A model generated the notes under the pieces. That model was not told the origin of the DNA. It made no database searches and worked only from the letters and a program-made list of their open reading frames with translations. From Roseateles subflavus (GTDB lineage: Bacteria; Pseudomonadota; Gammaproteobacteria; Burkholderiales; Burkholderiaceae_C): DNA of 64,000 nucleotides. A program made the translations under genes and the position numbers. Shown piece after piece: positions 15,862 to 25,397 of this stretch; within the stretch, counting starts at the first letter, position 1; each line of letters opens with the position of its first letter. Location of the stretch: NCBI RefSeq assembly GCF_030285365.1, contig NZ_JASVDS010000010.1, positions 33,848 to 97,847 on the forward strand. Reading direction: 5' to 3'.

Positions 15862-17877
15862 TCACGCCCGCGGCGCGGCCGGGGGCAGGAAGAAGCTGCG
15901 CGGCGACGTGCGCAGCCGCTCCCAGATCGCGCGACGAACGCGCGCCCGGTCCGCCAGCTGGATGCCGCGCGAGCGCAGGGCCACGCGGAAGGCCAGCGCG
16001 AAGCTCACGGCCAGGTTCAGCACGCCGGTGCCCGCGATGCCCAGCACGCAGAGCCAGAACGGCGCCGTGAGGGCAATGCCCGGGCCCAGGGCCCCGACCG
16101 CGGCGGCCAGCTGGCCGGTGGACAGCGTCACGTGGCGCACCTCGACGGGCAGGGCCACGAACTGCAGCAGTGCCGGCACCAGGCCCAGCATCAGGCCGAG
16201 GCTGATGTTGGCCGTCATGCCGGAGATGTTGTGGCGCCACCAGGCCGCCCACGCCTGGGCGCGGACCGGCCCGAGCCGCGCGACGATGCGCGGGTTCCAG
16301 GCGATGGCGCTGTCCAGGCGGTGGAAGACGAACCAGTTCTCGGCCCAGCCGGCGATGAGGCTGGACGAGAACAGCAGCACGCCCGTGAAGGCCGCGTAGA
16401 GCCACGAGGGCCCGAGCACGTTCAGCGAGTGCAGCACGTAGTGCGCGTCCTTGGCGCCCACGAGCGGTGCGCCCGCCAGCAGCCAGGCCGCGCCCTGACC
16501 CAGCAGCACGAGCGGCGTCACCAGGGCGAGGTTGCCGAGGATGCCCGCCACCTGCGAGCGCACGAGGTGGGCCACCTCGTCCACGAAGCCGGCGAGGCCC
16601 TCGTCGGTGCCGATCTGGCTCAGCTTGTGAGCCATGGCCGGTGCCGTCATGGCGGGCTGCTTGGTCGCGACCGTCCAGTGCAGCAGATGGATGATGACGA
16701 AGCTCAGCGCGTAGTTGGCGCCGGCCCAGAAGCCGGCCCAGAAGGCGCTCAGCCCCAGGGCCATCACGGCGAACTTCGCGAAGGTTGTGCCCGCGATGAC
16801 GACGCCGCCGCCGGCGGCACGCCGCAGCATGCCGCGGTACTCGTCGCGGTCGCGGGTGATGTAGTGCTCGCCCGTCTCGGCGCTGCGCTCGGCCACCTTG
16901 CGGGCCAGCAGCGAGTAGTGCCGCGCGAAGAGCGTGCGCAGGCTGCGCCGCTCATGCGTCACGCGGACGAGGTCGGCCGTGAGCGCGAGCAGGCGGGGGG
17001 CCGGCTCGGGCGCCACGAGGCAGTCCATCAGGCTCTCGATGCGGCGCAGGCGTTCGGTGAGCTGCTCGACGTCGAAGATGATGTCCACCGAGACGCCATA
17101 CGTCTCGAGGTGCTCCGGCACGGACTGCACCGCGCCGCGGCACTGGTCGAGCAGCGCGCGCAGCAGCTGCAGGGCCTGGCGCAGGGCGGTGTCGTCCCGC
17201 GCATCCAGGGCGTCGAGGAACTGCTCGCTGGCGCGCGCCAGCTGCGCGAAGGGATGACCGGCCAGCGTCTCGGTGCCCATGCGCAGTCGCAGCGGGCCGG
17301 ACAGCCCCGCGGCACGCACGGTGCTGATCAGCACGGTGAAGGCGTCCCGCATCGGGCCGCGCCAGCCGTCGGCGTCCTGCGCGGGGAACATCAGCGCCTG
17401 CAGGCGGGCCAGCAGCGGGGCGTCGATGCGGCGCAGCCAGGCTTCGTCCGCGCTGTCCGGGAAGAGCTGCGCGAAGAGCTCGCCCAGCTCGGTCGTGTCG
17501 ACGGTGCCGGGCAGCACGCGCAGGCGCAGCCGATGGAAGACCTCCCCCCACAGCGCCATGCGCGGCGCGAAGCCGACGTCGGCGAAGAGGCCGATGGCGT
17601 TGAGCTCCGTCCAGCAGCGGGCGATGACGCCGCGCACCGCGGCCTGGTGCTCGGGATGGCGCTCCAGCACATTGAGCAGGTGCTTCAGGCGCAGCAGGGG
17701 CAGGGGCGTGGCGTCGGCGGCGCGTTCGTCCTCGCGCGAGGTGGGGGCGTGGCGCAGCCATTCCAGGAGACGGGCCAGCCAGAGGTTGCGGGCCGGCAGC
17801 GAGGCCTTCGGATCCGCGGCGTTCAGCAGGGCCGTGAGGTCCCACGCTGCGGCATGCTGGAAGAGTCGCCCCGCCAT
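15862..17877 (-). CDS. 'Site-specific recombinase' family (SpecificRecomb) polytopic membrane protein
   Basis: A 671-residue protein matching the betaproteobacterial family named 'site-specific recombinase' (Gcr). Residues 1-340 are soluble and helical. Residues 360-640 hold several membrane segments, including AGFWAGANYALSFVIIHLLHW and two around positions 440 and 480. There is no visible tyrosine or serine recombinase active site, so the family name looks misleading and a membrane role is more likely. The start overlaps the apaG stop by one nucleotide (TGATG on the reverse strand), so the two are coupled. Confidence 0.8.
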   Translation of the reverse strand: MAGRLFQHAAAWDLTALLNAADPKASLPARNLWLARLLEWLRHAPTSREDERAADATPLPLLRLKHLLNVLERHPEHQAAVRGVIARCWTELNAIGLFADVGFAPRMALWGEVFHRLRLRVLPGTVDTTELGELFAQLFPDSADEAWLRRIDAPLLARLQALMFPAQDADGWRGPMRDAFTVLISTVRAAGLSGPLRLRMGTETLAGHPFAQLARASEQFLDALDARDDTALRQALQLLRALLDQCRGAVQSVPEHLETYGVSVDIIFDVEQLTERLRRIESLMDCLVAPEPAPRLLALTADLVRVTHERRSLRTLFARHYSLLARKVAERSAETGEHYITRDRDEYRGMLRRAAGGGVVIAGTTFAKFAVMALGLSAFWAGFWAGANYALSFVIIHLLHWTVATKQPAMTAPAMAHKLSQIGTDEGLAGFVDEVAHLVRSQVAGILGNLALVTPLVLLGQGAAWLLAGAPLVGAKDAHYVLHSLNVLGPSWLYAAFTGVLLFSSSLIAGWAENWFVFHRLDSAIAWNPRIVARLGPVRAQAWAAWWRHNISGMTANISLGLMLGLVPALLQFVALPVEVRHVTLSTGQLAAAVGALGPGIALTAPFWLCVLGIAGTGVLNLAVSFALAFRVALRSRGIQLADRARVRRAIWERLRTSPRSFFLPPAAPRA

Positions 17878-18251
17878 CAATGCAGCTGGCTGGCTTCGGC
17901 CAGCAGGAATTCGGGGACGTCGGCGTAGAACACCTCGGCGTCCTCGCTCACGCACAGGTAGCGGCCGCGCATCGTGCCCTGCGGCGTGGCGATCTGCGCC
18001 CAGGAGCTGTAGCGGAAGGTTTCGCCCGGCTGCAGCAGCGGCTGGTGGCCCACGACCGCCAGGCCGCGCACTTCCTGCACGGCGCCGGCGGTGTCGGTGA
18101 TCGTCCACTCGCGGCCGATCAGCTGTGCGGGGGTGTCTCCCGCGTTGGTGATCGTGATCGTGTAGCTGTAGGCGTGCAGACCGCGCTCAGGGTCGGTCTG
18201 CTCGGGCAGGGCGGCGACCTGCACGCTGCAGGTGATTTCGAGATGGGCCAT
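17877..18251 (-). CDS. apaG: ApaG protein (Co2+/Mg2+ efflux-associated)
   Basis: A 124-residue beta-sandwich protein with the family hallmarks SYTITITNAGDTPAQLIGREW, the GLAVVGHQPLLQPGETFRYSSW region and the GTMRGRYLCV motif. ApaG is linked to metal resistance and, in gamma-proteobacteria, sits with ksgA and apaH; here it is next to a membrane protein gene and on the opposite strand from tag and rpe. The start is ATG 18251. The length equals the family norm. Confidence 0.93.
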   Translation of the reverse strand: MAHLEITCSVQVAALPEQTDPERGLHAYSYTITITNAGDTPAQLIGREWTITDTAGAVQEVRGLAVVGHQPLLQPGETFRYSSWAQIATPQGTMRGRYLCVSEDAEVFYADVPEFLLAEASQLH

Positions 18252-18396
18252 GCGAGGCATTCTAGGGACAGGGGCCGGGCCGCGTGCGACGGGGTGTTTC
18301 CAGGCCGGGTGCGGGCGGCCTCCGCACGATCCATGACGACACCCGCCCCGTGCGCCGCGTAAGCTCCGGGCCATCCGAACCCCTGTGCTCCCCGCC

Positions 18397-19008
18397 ATGA
18401 ACTCCCGAACCTATGTGGCCGACGACGGCCATGCCCGCTGCGCCTGGTGCGAGGCCCCCGGCTTCGAGGCCTACCGTCACTACCATGACACCGAATGGGG
18501 TTATCCGGTGACCGACGAGCGCCGCCTGTTCGAGAAGCTGTGCCTCGAGGGCTTCCAGTCGGGCCTGAGCTGGCGGACGATCCTTGCCAAGCGCGAGGCC
18601 TTCCGCGCGGGCTTTGCCGGCTTCGATCCGGCCAAGGTGGCCGCCTTCGACGAAGCGGACGTCCAACGCCTCCTCGCGGACGCCGGCATCGTGCGCCACC
18701 GCGGCAAGATCGAGGCGGCCATCCACAACGCCCGCCTGATCCCGGCCCTGCGCCAGGAGTTCGGCTCGCTCGCCGCCTTCTTCTGGCGCTTCGAGGAGCC
18801 CGCCGAGAAGGACGCGCCGGTGCGCGGCGAGTCCGAGACCTCGCGCCGCCTCTCCAAGACCCTGCGCGGGCGGGGCTTCAAGTTCGTCGGCCCCACGACC
18901 TGCTACGCCTTCATGCAGGCCATGGGCCTCATCAACGACCATGCGCCCGGCTGCCGATGGCGCGCCGAGGTCGATGCCGCGCGGCAGGCTTTCACGCCCC
19001 CGCGCTGA
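18397..19008 (+). CDS. tag: DNA-3-methyladenine glycosylase I
   Basis: A 203-residue base-excision repair enzyme removing 3-methyladenine from alkylated DNA. Features of the Tag family are present: an N-terminal CAWC zinc-ligand region, YHDTEWGYPV, ERRLFEKLCLEGFQSGLSW, FVGPTTCYAFMQAMGLINDH and the terminal H-x3-C (DHAPGC), which completes the zinc site. ATG 18397 begins a few residues before the conserved core. A GTG four codons upstream is an alternative. It is followed by rpe on the same strand after 117 nt. Confidence 0.94.
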   Translation: MNSRTYVADDGHARCAWCEAPGFEAYRHYHDTEWGYPVTDERRLFEKLCLEGFQSGLSWRTILAKREAFRAGFAGFDPAKVAAFDEADVQRLLADAGIVRHRGKIEAAIHNARLIPALRQEFGSLAAFFWRFEEPAEKDAPVRGESETSRRLSKTLRGRGFKFVGPTTCYAFMQAMGLINDHAPGCRWRAEVDAARQAFTPPR

Positions 19009-19125
19009 ATCCGCTCGGGGTGGCGCAGCGGTGGGCGGATCGCTTTCGTAAAATCCGCGCTTCTGCCTCCCCGGCGCCACGAAGGCCGGGGCCGATTCCC
19101 GCTTCCTTTCCCAGCCCCGCACGCC

Positions 19126-19803
19126 ATGAGCCACCGCATCGCCCCCAGCATCCTCTCCGCCGACTTCGCCCGCCTGGGCGAGGAGGTCCGCAACGTGCTG
19201 GCGGCGGGCGCCGACTGGATCCACTTCGACGTGATGGACAACCATTACGTCCCCAACCTGACCTTCGGCCCGATGGTCTGCGAGGCGCTCAGGAAGCACG
19301 CCGTCAAGCCGGACGGCACGCCCGCCCCCATCGACGTGCACCTGATGGTCCAGCCCGTCGACGCCCTGGCCCAGGCCTTCTGCAAGGCGGGCGCCGACCT
19401 GGTCAGCTTCCACCCCGAGGCCTCGGCCCACGTGGACCGCACGCTGCAGCTGATCAAGGGCGAGGGCAAGCAGGCCGGCCTCGTCTTCAACCCCGGCACG
19501 CCGCTGGACGTGCTGGAGTGGGTCATCGACAAGGTCGACCTCGTGCTCATCATGAGCGTCAACCCCGGCTTCGGCGGCCAGAGCTTCATTCCCAGCGCGC
19601 TGAAGAAGCTGGAGCAGGCCCGCCGAATCATTGACGCCAGCGGCCGAGACATCCGCCTGGAGATCGACGGCGGCGTCAAGGTGGACAACATCCGCCAGAT
19701 TGCCGACGCGGGTGCCGACACCTTCGTGGCGGGCTCGGCCATCTTCGGCAAGCCGGACTACAAGGCCGTCATCGACGCCATGCGGGCCGAACTGGCGCGA
19801 TGA
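19126..19803 (+). CDS. rpe: Ribulose-phosphate 3-epimerase
   Basis: A 225-residue TIM-barrel enzyme interconverting ribulose-5-phosphate and xylulose-5-phosphate in the pentose phosphate and Calvin cycles. It has [34 protein letters not shown] with metal-binding His and Asp, [17 protein letters not shown] and the phosphate-gripping EIDGGVK and VAGSAIF loops. A TAAAAT -10 lies at 19049-19054. In many Burkholderiales rpe precedes gph and trpE; here gph and trp lie 18-20 kb away, suggesting rearrangement. Confidence 0.96.
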   Translation: MSHRIAPSILSADFARLGEEVRNVLAAGADWIHFDVMDNHYVPNLTFGPMVCEALRKHAVKPDGTPAPIDVHLMVQPVDALAQAFCKAGADLVSFHPEASAHVDRTLQLIKGEGKQAGLVFNPGTPLDVLEWVIDKVDLVLIMSVNPGFGGQSFIPSALKKLEQARRIIDASGRDIRLEIDGGVKVDNIRQIADAGADTFVAGSAIFGKPDYKAVIDAMRAELAR

Positions 19804-19859
19804 GCCCGTCACGCGGGGGGGGGCGTCAGCCGCTGCGCTGCCTGCCGCGTTGAGGTCCG

Positions 19860-20261
19860 ATGAGCTTTCACCGCCCACGCCCCCGCCGCGCACCGCCGGC
19901 ATGCATCGCCATGGCCGCCTTGCTGCTCGGCCTGGTCTGCCAATCGCACGCCCATGCCTTCCGCTGCAACACCTGGGTGATCGACCCGGGTCTGCGCAAG
20001 GCCGAGGTCCTGAGCAAGTGCGGCGCGCCCTTCAGCCAGGACCAGCGGACGGAGTACCGGATCCAGCGCGTCCGTGAGACGGTCTGGACGCGCCCGGTGA
20101 ACGGCGGCCCCGCCGTCCAGAGCGCTGTCGAGGTGGAGCGCCAGGTGCCCGTCGTCATCGAGGAATGGGTCTACAACTTCGGCCCGCAGCAGTTCATGCA
20201 GGCCCTTCGCTTCGAGAACGGTCTGCTGGTCGAGACCCGGGACCTGGGCTACGGCTCCTGA
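19860..20261 (+). CDS. DUF2845 exported protein
   Basis: A 133-residue protein with a signal peptide (basic stretch to residue 13, hydrophobic core, cleavage after AHA near residue 33). The mature part, FRCNTWVIDPGLRKAEVLSKCGAP, has the paired cysteines of DUF2845, and EEWVYNFGPQQFMQALRFENGLL is its C-terminal motif. It probably folds in the periplasm with one disulfide. Function unknown. The gene follows rpe by 56 nt. Confidence 0.78.
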   Translation: MSFHRPRPRRAPPACIAMAALLLGLVCQSHAHAFRCNTWVIDPGLRKAEVLSKCGAPFSQDQRTEYRIQRVRETVWTRPVNGGPAVQSAVEVERQVPVVIEEWVYNFGPQQFMQALRFENGLLVETRDLGYGS

Positions 20262-20500
20262 GGCCGAGGCCCGGGCCTGAGGCCGGACTGCGGCACTTCT
20301 GATGCCGCCGGCCGGCGGCTCTGCCGATAGCATCGCTGGTACGCCGGAGGTGTCCCCCTGGGTTACCGCTGCCCGCCTGGGGCCTGCTGACTTCTATACT
20401 CCCCGCCAAGTCATGGGGCCCGGGGCACCCATGCAAGGACCAATCGTCGCAAGACCTGACCCCTGCCGGTCAGCGCCGCGACGCCACGAGGTGCAGGGAC

Positions 20501-23500
20501 ATGACCGTCACGGGGACCGTCGGCGCTGGGGCGGCAAGCAATGCCGCGCAGTCCAGGCCGGCTGCGGAACGCTTTGAGCTCGGGGAGTGGCGCGTCGATC
20601 CGGCCGCCAACCGCCTGCAGCATGCCACCGAGGGTGAGCAGTCCCTGGAGCCCCGCGCGATGGCCGTGCTGCTGGCCCTGTGCGCCATGCCGGGCGAGGT
20701 CATCAGTGCCGACACGCTGCTGGTGCGCTGCTGGGGGGATGCGCTCGTCGATGGCGGCCTCGGCGACAACCCCGTCCACAAGAGCATCAACCAGCTGCGC
20801 CGCGCCCTGGGCGACAGCGCCACGGCGCCGCGCTACATCGAGACCATCCGCAAGCGGGGCTACCGCGTCATCGCGCCCGTGCGCGGCGGTCAGGGCCAGG
20901 CCCGCAGCGGTGCCTGGCGGGGCGGCTCGCCCTTCCGCGGCCTGCAGGCCTTCGACACGCGCCATGCCGAGGTCTTCTTCGGTCGTGAGCAGGCCACGCA
21001 GGACCTGCTGCGCAGCGTCATCGCGCAGATGCAGCGCCAGCATGGCCTGGTGCTGGTGCTGGGCCCGAGCGGCTCCGGCAAGACCTCGCTCGTCAGTGCC
21101 GGCCTGATCCCCACGCTGCAGCGCGAGCCGCTGGCCGGGCGCTGGCAGCTCATCAGCCACAGCCAGCTGGACCTGGCTGACCTCAGTGTGCAGGCGTCCG
21201 AGTCTGCCAGCGGTGCTGTGTCCCCGCCGGCCTTCGCCCTGGCCCTGGCGGCCGCCCTGCTGGATTGGGAGACGGCTGCCGGCGAGCCCCTGCTGGCCGG
21301 GTTCAATGCCCACGACCTCGCCCGTGCCCTCAGCGAGACGCCCGCCACGGTGCTGGCCGAGCTGCGTGCCGCGCTGGAGCGCCAAGGCGGCAGCGGGCAG
21401 CCCTTTGCGCTGCTCTTCATCGATCGGCTCGAGGCCCTGTTCCGCCCACCCTTGGGAGAGGAGGCGCAGCGCGAGCCGGCGCTGCGCCTGCTGCAGCAGC
21501 TGGCCGAGAGCGGCAGCGTGCTGCTCGTGGCGGCCTGCCGCAACGACTACTACCCGCAGCTGGCCCAGCACGCCTGGCTGATGCGCGACAAGGCTCAGGG
21601 CGGCCACCTGGACCTCGCGCCGCCGAGCCGTGCCGAGATCGCCCAGATGGTGCGCCTGCCGGCCCGCGCGGCGGGCCTGAGCTTCGGCATCGATGCGTCC
21701 ACGCACCAGCGCCTGGACGATCTGCTCTGCGACGCCGCGGCCGCCAGCCCCGACGCCCTGCCGCTGCTGCAGTACACGCTGGAGCAGCTCTATCAGCAGC
21801 GCAGTGCGCATGGCGAGCTCACCTTCGCGGCCTACCACGCACTGGGCGGTGCCACGGGCGGCATGGGCGGCCTCGAGGGCGTGATTGCCGAACAGGCCGA
21901 GCAGCTCATCCGGGCCATGACGCCCATCCAGCAGGAGGCGCTGCCGCATGTGCTGGCGCTGCTGGTGCTGGTGGGCGAGGACGAGTCCAGCCCCGTCGGC
22001 GGCCGGCGTGCCGTCTGGAGCGAGTTGCGCAGCGCCGCCGAGCGCGAGCTGGTGCGCGCCCTCGTGGACGCGCGCCTGCTCGTGAGCGAGCACAGCACCG
22101 AGTTCGCCCGCGAGGAGCCGGGCTTCCGCGTCGCTCACGAAGCGCTGCTGCGCCGCTGGCCGCGCGTGACGGACTGGATCGCCCAGCATCGCCAGGATCT
22201 GCAGACCCGAGCGCGTCTGCGCCAGCAGGTGCAGCGCTGGGAGCAGGGCGGCCATGCCGCTGAATTCCTGTGGCCGCGGGGGCGGCAGCTGCAGGATGCG
22301 CTGGCCTTGCGTCGCGACGGGCTGCTGGCCCTGGCGCCGGCCGAGCAGGACTTCCTCGCCAGCTGCGAGCGCCGCGCGGCCTGGGCCGGACGGCTCAAGG
22401 GCGGTGCCGTCGCCGCGCTGGCGGGGCTCGCCGTGCTGGCCGGCGGCATGGCCTGGCGGGCGCAGCAGGCGGAAGGCGTGGCGCGACAGCGTAGCGCGCA
22501 GGCCGATGACCTCCTGGGCTACATGCTGGGGGAACTGGCCGACAAACTCCGGCCTATCGGCCGCCTGGAGCTGCTGGACAGCGTCGGAGGCAAGGCACTG
22601 GATCACCTGAGTGCCGGCGCCGCGGAGGGGCAGGTGCACGTCGCCGCACTCGTCCAGCGGGCCAAGGCGCTGAATGTCATCAGTGAAGTCCGCTTTGCCC
22701 GGGGCGACCTGCCCGGGACTCTGGCGGCCTCCGATCAGGCGCTGCAGATGCTGGACCCCCTGCCGGTGATGCCCTCGCCCGACCAGGAGTTCGAACGACA
22801 GCTGGTGCTGGGGGCCGCGGCGTTCTGGCGCGGCCAGGCGGATTACTCCAAGGGCGACATGGACGAGGCGTCGTCGTCCTGGCGGCGTTACCTGAAGGCC
22901 GCGGAGCGCATGCAGTCACTGCGTCCGGACGCGCCGGAAACCCTGGCGGAGCTGTCGTATGCGCTCAACAGCCTGGGGTCGGCAGATCTCGCACGTGGCG
23001 AGCTGTCGTCGGCGGCTGACGCCTTCCAGCGGTCGGCGGAACTCAAGAGGCGGGCGCTGCAGACGAAGCCGGCTGACCTGACCTTGCAGGCGGACCTGGC
23101 CGACACCTTGTCCTGGTGGGCGACCACGCAGGAACGGCGGGGCGAGCTGAGGCAGGCGCTCGATCTCGGGCGGGAGCGCATTGAGATCGAGTCTGCGGTG
23201 CAGGCGAAGGCGCCGCAGGATCTGACCTGGCAGCACCGGCTCGCACGCTCGCACCTGATGCAGGGGCGCCTGTTCAAGGAGTTCGGCAAGGCGGCGGAGG
23301 CCTCGCGGCATCTGGAGCGATCCATTGCCCTGTCGTCGGCGCTGGTCGCCACGCAGCCAGACCAGCTGGCCTGGCAGGACACCTACTTCGTCAGCCAGCT
23401 GGAATGGGTCGACCTGCGACCCCTCACGCCGAAGCAGCGCCTGGCGGCACTGGACCAGCTGGAGGCGAAGTGCCGGGACGTCTTTGCCCGGTCCAAGGAT

Positions 23501-23920
23501 CGCATGTACACCCAGCGCGTGCTGGCGCAGCTGCTGCATCTGCGAGCCCGGCAATGGGCGCTGCTGAACGACCCGCAGCAGGAGCGGGCGAGCCTGGAAG
23601 TGCTGGCCAGCCATCTGGGTCAGATGAGTGTCAGACATTCAGATCTGTTCGAAATTGGTTGGCGGCAGGCGATAGTGCGTCTGCGGCTGGCTGAGTTGCT
23701 GCGCACCGGCGGCCTGCTTGCTCAAGGGCAGGCGCTGTGCCAGCAGACCAAGGCCAGTGTTCTGCCGCAACTGCTACGGCAGAGCGCGCAATGGACATCG
23801 GTCTATGTACGTTCGGCGCAATGTCTGGGACAAGCCGCCCAGGTCAGCCAGGAGGCGGATTGGCTCCAGTCGGTGGCCGCTCGCCAGAGTGCGCTGCCTC
23901 GCGCCGGTATTGAAAACTAA
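20501..23920 (+). CDS. Winged-helix/STAND-NTPase/TPR transmembrane regulator
   Basis: A 1139-residue multidomain protein. Residues 25-130 form an OmpR/CadC-type winged helix (FELGEWRVDP, VHKSINQLRRALGD, YIETIRKRGYRV). A STAND NTPase of the nSTAND1 type follows: SPFRGLQAFD and FFGRE near 147-166, Walker A GPSGSGKTS at 188-196, and a Walker-B-like LLFIDRLEALF near 306. One membrane segment lies at about 635-655 (GGAVAALAGLAVLAGGMAW). The C-terminal 480 residues are TPR-like helical repeats. This predicts a membrane-tethered DNA-binding switch controlled by nucleotide and a ligand or partner sensed by the TPRs. A small gene starts 23 nt downstream and is probably co-transcribed. Confidence 0.85.
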   Translation: MTVTGTVGAGAASNAAQSRPAAERFELGEWRVDPAANRLQHATEGEQSLEPRAMAVLLALCAMPGEVISADTLLVRCWGDALVDGGLGDNPVHKSINQLRRALGDSATAPRYIETIRKRGYRVIAPVRGGQGQARSGAWRGGSPFRGLQAFDTRHAEVFFGREQATQDLLRSVIAQMQRQHGLVLVLGPSGSGKTSLVSAGLIPTLQREPLAGRWQLISHSQLDLADLSVQASESASGAVSPPAFALALAAALLDWETAAGEPLLAGFNAHDLARALSETPATVLAELRAALERQGGSGQPFALLFIDRLEALFRPPLGEEAQREPALRLLQQLAESGSVLLVAACRNDYYPQLAQHAWLMRDKAQGGHLDLAPPSRAEIAQMVRLPARAAGLSFGIDASTHQRLDDLLCDAAAASPDALPLLQYTLEQLYQQRSAHGELTFAAYHALGGATGGMGGLEGVIAEQAEQLIRAMTPIQQEALPHVLALLVLVGEDESSPVGGRRAVWSELRSAAERELVRALVDARLLVSEHSTEFAREEPGFRVAHEALLRRWPRVTDWIAQHRQDLQTRARLRQQVQRWEQGGHAAEFLWPRGRQLQDALALRRDGLLALAPAEQDFLASCERRAAWAGRLKGGAVAALAGLAVLAGGMAWRAQQAEGVARQRSAQADDLLGYMLGELADKLRPIGRLELLDSVGGKALDHLSAGAAEGQVHVAALVQRAKALNVISEVRFARGDLPGTLAASDQALQMLDPLPVMPSPDQEFERQLVLGAAAFWRGQADYSKGDMDEASSSWRRYLKAAERMQSLRPDAPETLAELSYALNSLGSADLARGELSSAADAFQRSAELKRRALQTKPADLTLQADLADTLSWWATTQERRGELRQALDLGRERIEIESAVQAKAPQDLTWQHRLARSHLMQGRLFKEFGKAAEASRHLERSIALSSALVATQPDQLAWQDTYFVSQLEWVDLRPLTPKQRLAALDQLEAKCRDVFARSKDRMYTQRVLAQLLHLRARQWALLNDPQQERASLEVLASHLGQMSVRHSDLFEIGWRQAIVRLRLAELLRTGGLLAQGQALCQQTKASVLPQLLRQSAQWTSVYVRSAQCLGQAAQVSQEADWLQSVAARQSALPRAGIEN

Positions 23921-23943
23921 CCAAAGCCAAATCGGAGTCTCGA

Positions 23944-24342
23944 ATGCCCTCCAGCGGACCGAACATCTATACCGTGACTGCCAAGATCGACAGCACGGGC
24001 AACTTTGCTCAATGCACCTACACCTCGGGTGGCAAGGTCGTCACGCCGCCCCTGAATGCCCCGTCGGCGGTCGCTCAGTTCAACCAGACGCTGCCCAGCG
24101 CTTCCGGCCTGCAACTGGTGGGCGCCATGGTCACCAACAACACCACGCCGCCCACGACTTCCTTTGTGCCGGCTTCGATCACCGAGGGCTCGGTGTCCCA
24201 GGTGAGCGTCAGCGTCCCCAATCCCAACGCCGCCCCGCAGGCAGTCCGCGGCGTGGTCCTGGTCTTCAGCAAGCTCAGCGCGAGCGGCTACCCCGTGCTG
24301 TACCCCACGTCGGATCCTCAGGTCATCAACCCGGGCACCTGA
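23944..24342 (+). CDS. Small beta-rich protein downstream of the STAND regulator
   Basis: A 132-residue protein beginning MPSSGPNIYTVTAKIDSTGNF, beta-strand-rich and low in charge, with no signal peptide. It contains a single QCTYTSGG cysteine, a VSVPNPNAAPQAVRGVVLVFSK core and a TSDPQVINPG end. The DP near the C-terminus recalls the DP-EP family, a weak resemblance. GGAG lies 7 nt before the ATG. Close spacing to the STAND gene suggests it is a partner, ligand or target of that regulator. I do not recognise a function. Confidence 0.65.
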   Translation: MPSSGPNIYTVTAKIDSTGNFAQCTYTSGGKVVTPPLNAPSAVAQFNQTLPSASGLQLVGAMVTNNTTPPTTSFVPASITEGSVSQVSVSVPNPNAAPQAVRGVVLVFSKLSASGYPVLYPTSDPQVINPGT

Positions 24343-24979
24343 CACACCTCGGCCGGCTCGGGGCTTCCCGTCATGCCGGCCGGCCCGGTGAGCACGCCAT
24401 CCGGCACCGGTGGGCCCAAGCGACCGGGCGCCGCGGGCGCGGTCAGACCGGCGGGGGCATCGCCTTCCCCTGCGGTGTTCCCCATGGCGAACGAAACGGC
24501 CGCCGTGAGGCTGCCTGCTCTGGGTGAGTGAAGACCCCGCCTCGGATCGGCGCACCTCGCCCTCACCGGGGGCTCCGCACATCCCGACGACGGTGCGCAA
24601 TGCGCCGTTGTGGGCGAACAAGGTCAGCGTCATCCCTGCGGGCATGACGCGGCCGCTGGGCTGGCCGCAGAGCGTCAGGGTGGCGCCCACGGGGATCCGG
24701 ACCGGGACGTTCACGCACCGCTTGACGAAGATCGGCAAGGTGAAGCCGCGCGGGGCCGTGCGGGTCGCTGGCTGCGACGCCCAGCGAGAGCATCAGGGCC
24801 TGAACGCCCAAGCCGTTGGCATTCAGCGCCTTGGGGGCCGTGTCAAAACCGTGGACGCTGACATCAGGCACATGGGATGCTGCGCACAGGGCATTTTCCC
24901 CATGCATTTTCTCGGCGCATTGAATCTGGCAGGTGCCATCAGAGCCGTGATGCTGATGGTCTCGTAGGGCCGGCTTCAA
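24318..24979 (-). pseudogene. Probable decayed gene, three reverse-strand frames in relay
   Basis: Reading the reverse strand, coding-like codon use (third bases nearly all G or C) passes from one frame (24979 to about 24750, ALNANGLGVQALMLSLGVAA) to a second (about 24740 to 24540, FVKRCVNVPVRIPVGATLTL) and then a third (about 24540 to 24318, AGLTAPAAPGRLGPPVPDGV). Each frame loses this bias where the next gains it. That fits one gene broken by two frameshifts. The product family is not recognised. The 3' end runs 25 nt into the plus-strand gene at 23944. Sequencing error is an alternative. Confidence 0.35.
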
Positions 24980-25276
24980 AGGGATTGATTGACGATTCCC
25001 GAGGGTGTCTTGTCGCTCCTTGATGAATCCGGCAGCGGACCGGGGTTTCCATCAGTGGGGGCGGTAGGTATGCCCGGGTTTTCGGGGGTGCGTTCCGGGG
25101 ATTCTGCGGAAACCCTCGTTGCTGCGGACCAGGCCTCTCTTCTTGTCGTCTGGAATTGAGCGGTGAAGGGGGCTTGTCGTTGTTCATCGGTTGCCGATCG
25201 GCTGCTCGTGGCTGCCGGTATTCTTCCCCCCGCGGCGGCGCCGGATGGATAGCCTGCCGTAAAGCTGCGGACGGCC

Positions 25277-25294
25277 CCCCCCGGGGTGGACGGG
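25277..25294 (+). repeat. Direct repeat copy 1, CCCCCCGGGGTGGACGGG
   Basis: An 18-nt element matched at 17 of 18 positions by the copy at 25398-25415. Function unknown; it may be a regulatory or recombination remnant. Confidence 0.4.
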
Positions 25295-25397
25295 ATGAAA
25301 TTCATCTGATTCCCAATTGCCGCGCCTCTGCCCTGCGCATGGCGCTGACGGCGCGAAGCGCTCGCCTCACAATCCGTGTGGCCCATCCGAAACGCCG

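Noticed and set aside
24524..24967. Plus-strand 147-residue open frame
   Set aside because: Codon third-position bias favours the reverse strand here, and no ribosome site or motif supports the plus frame.
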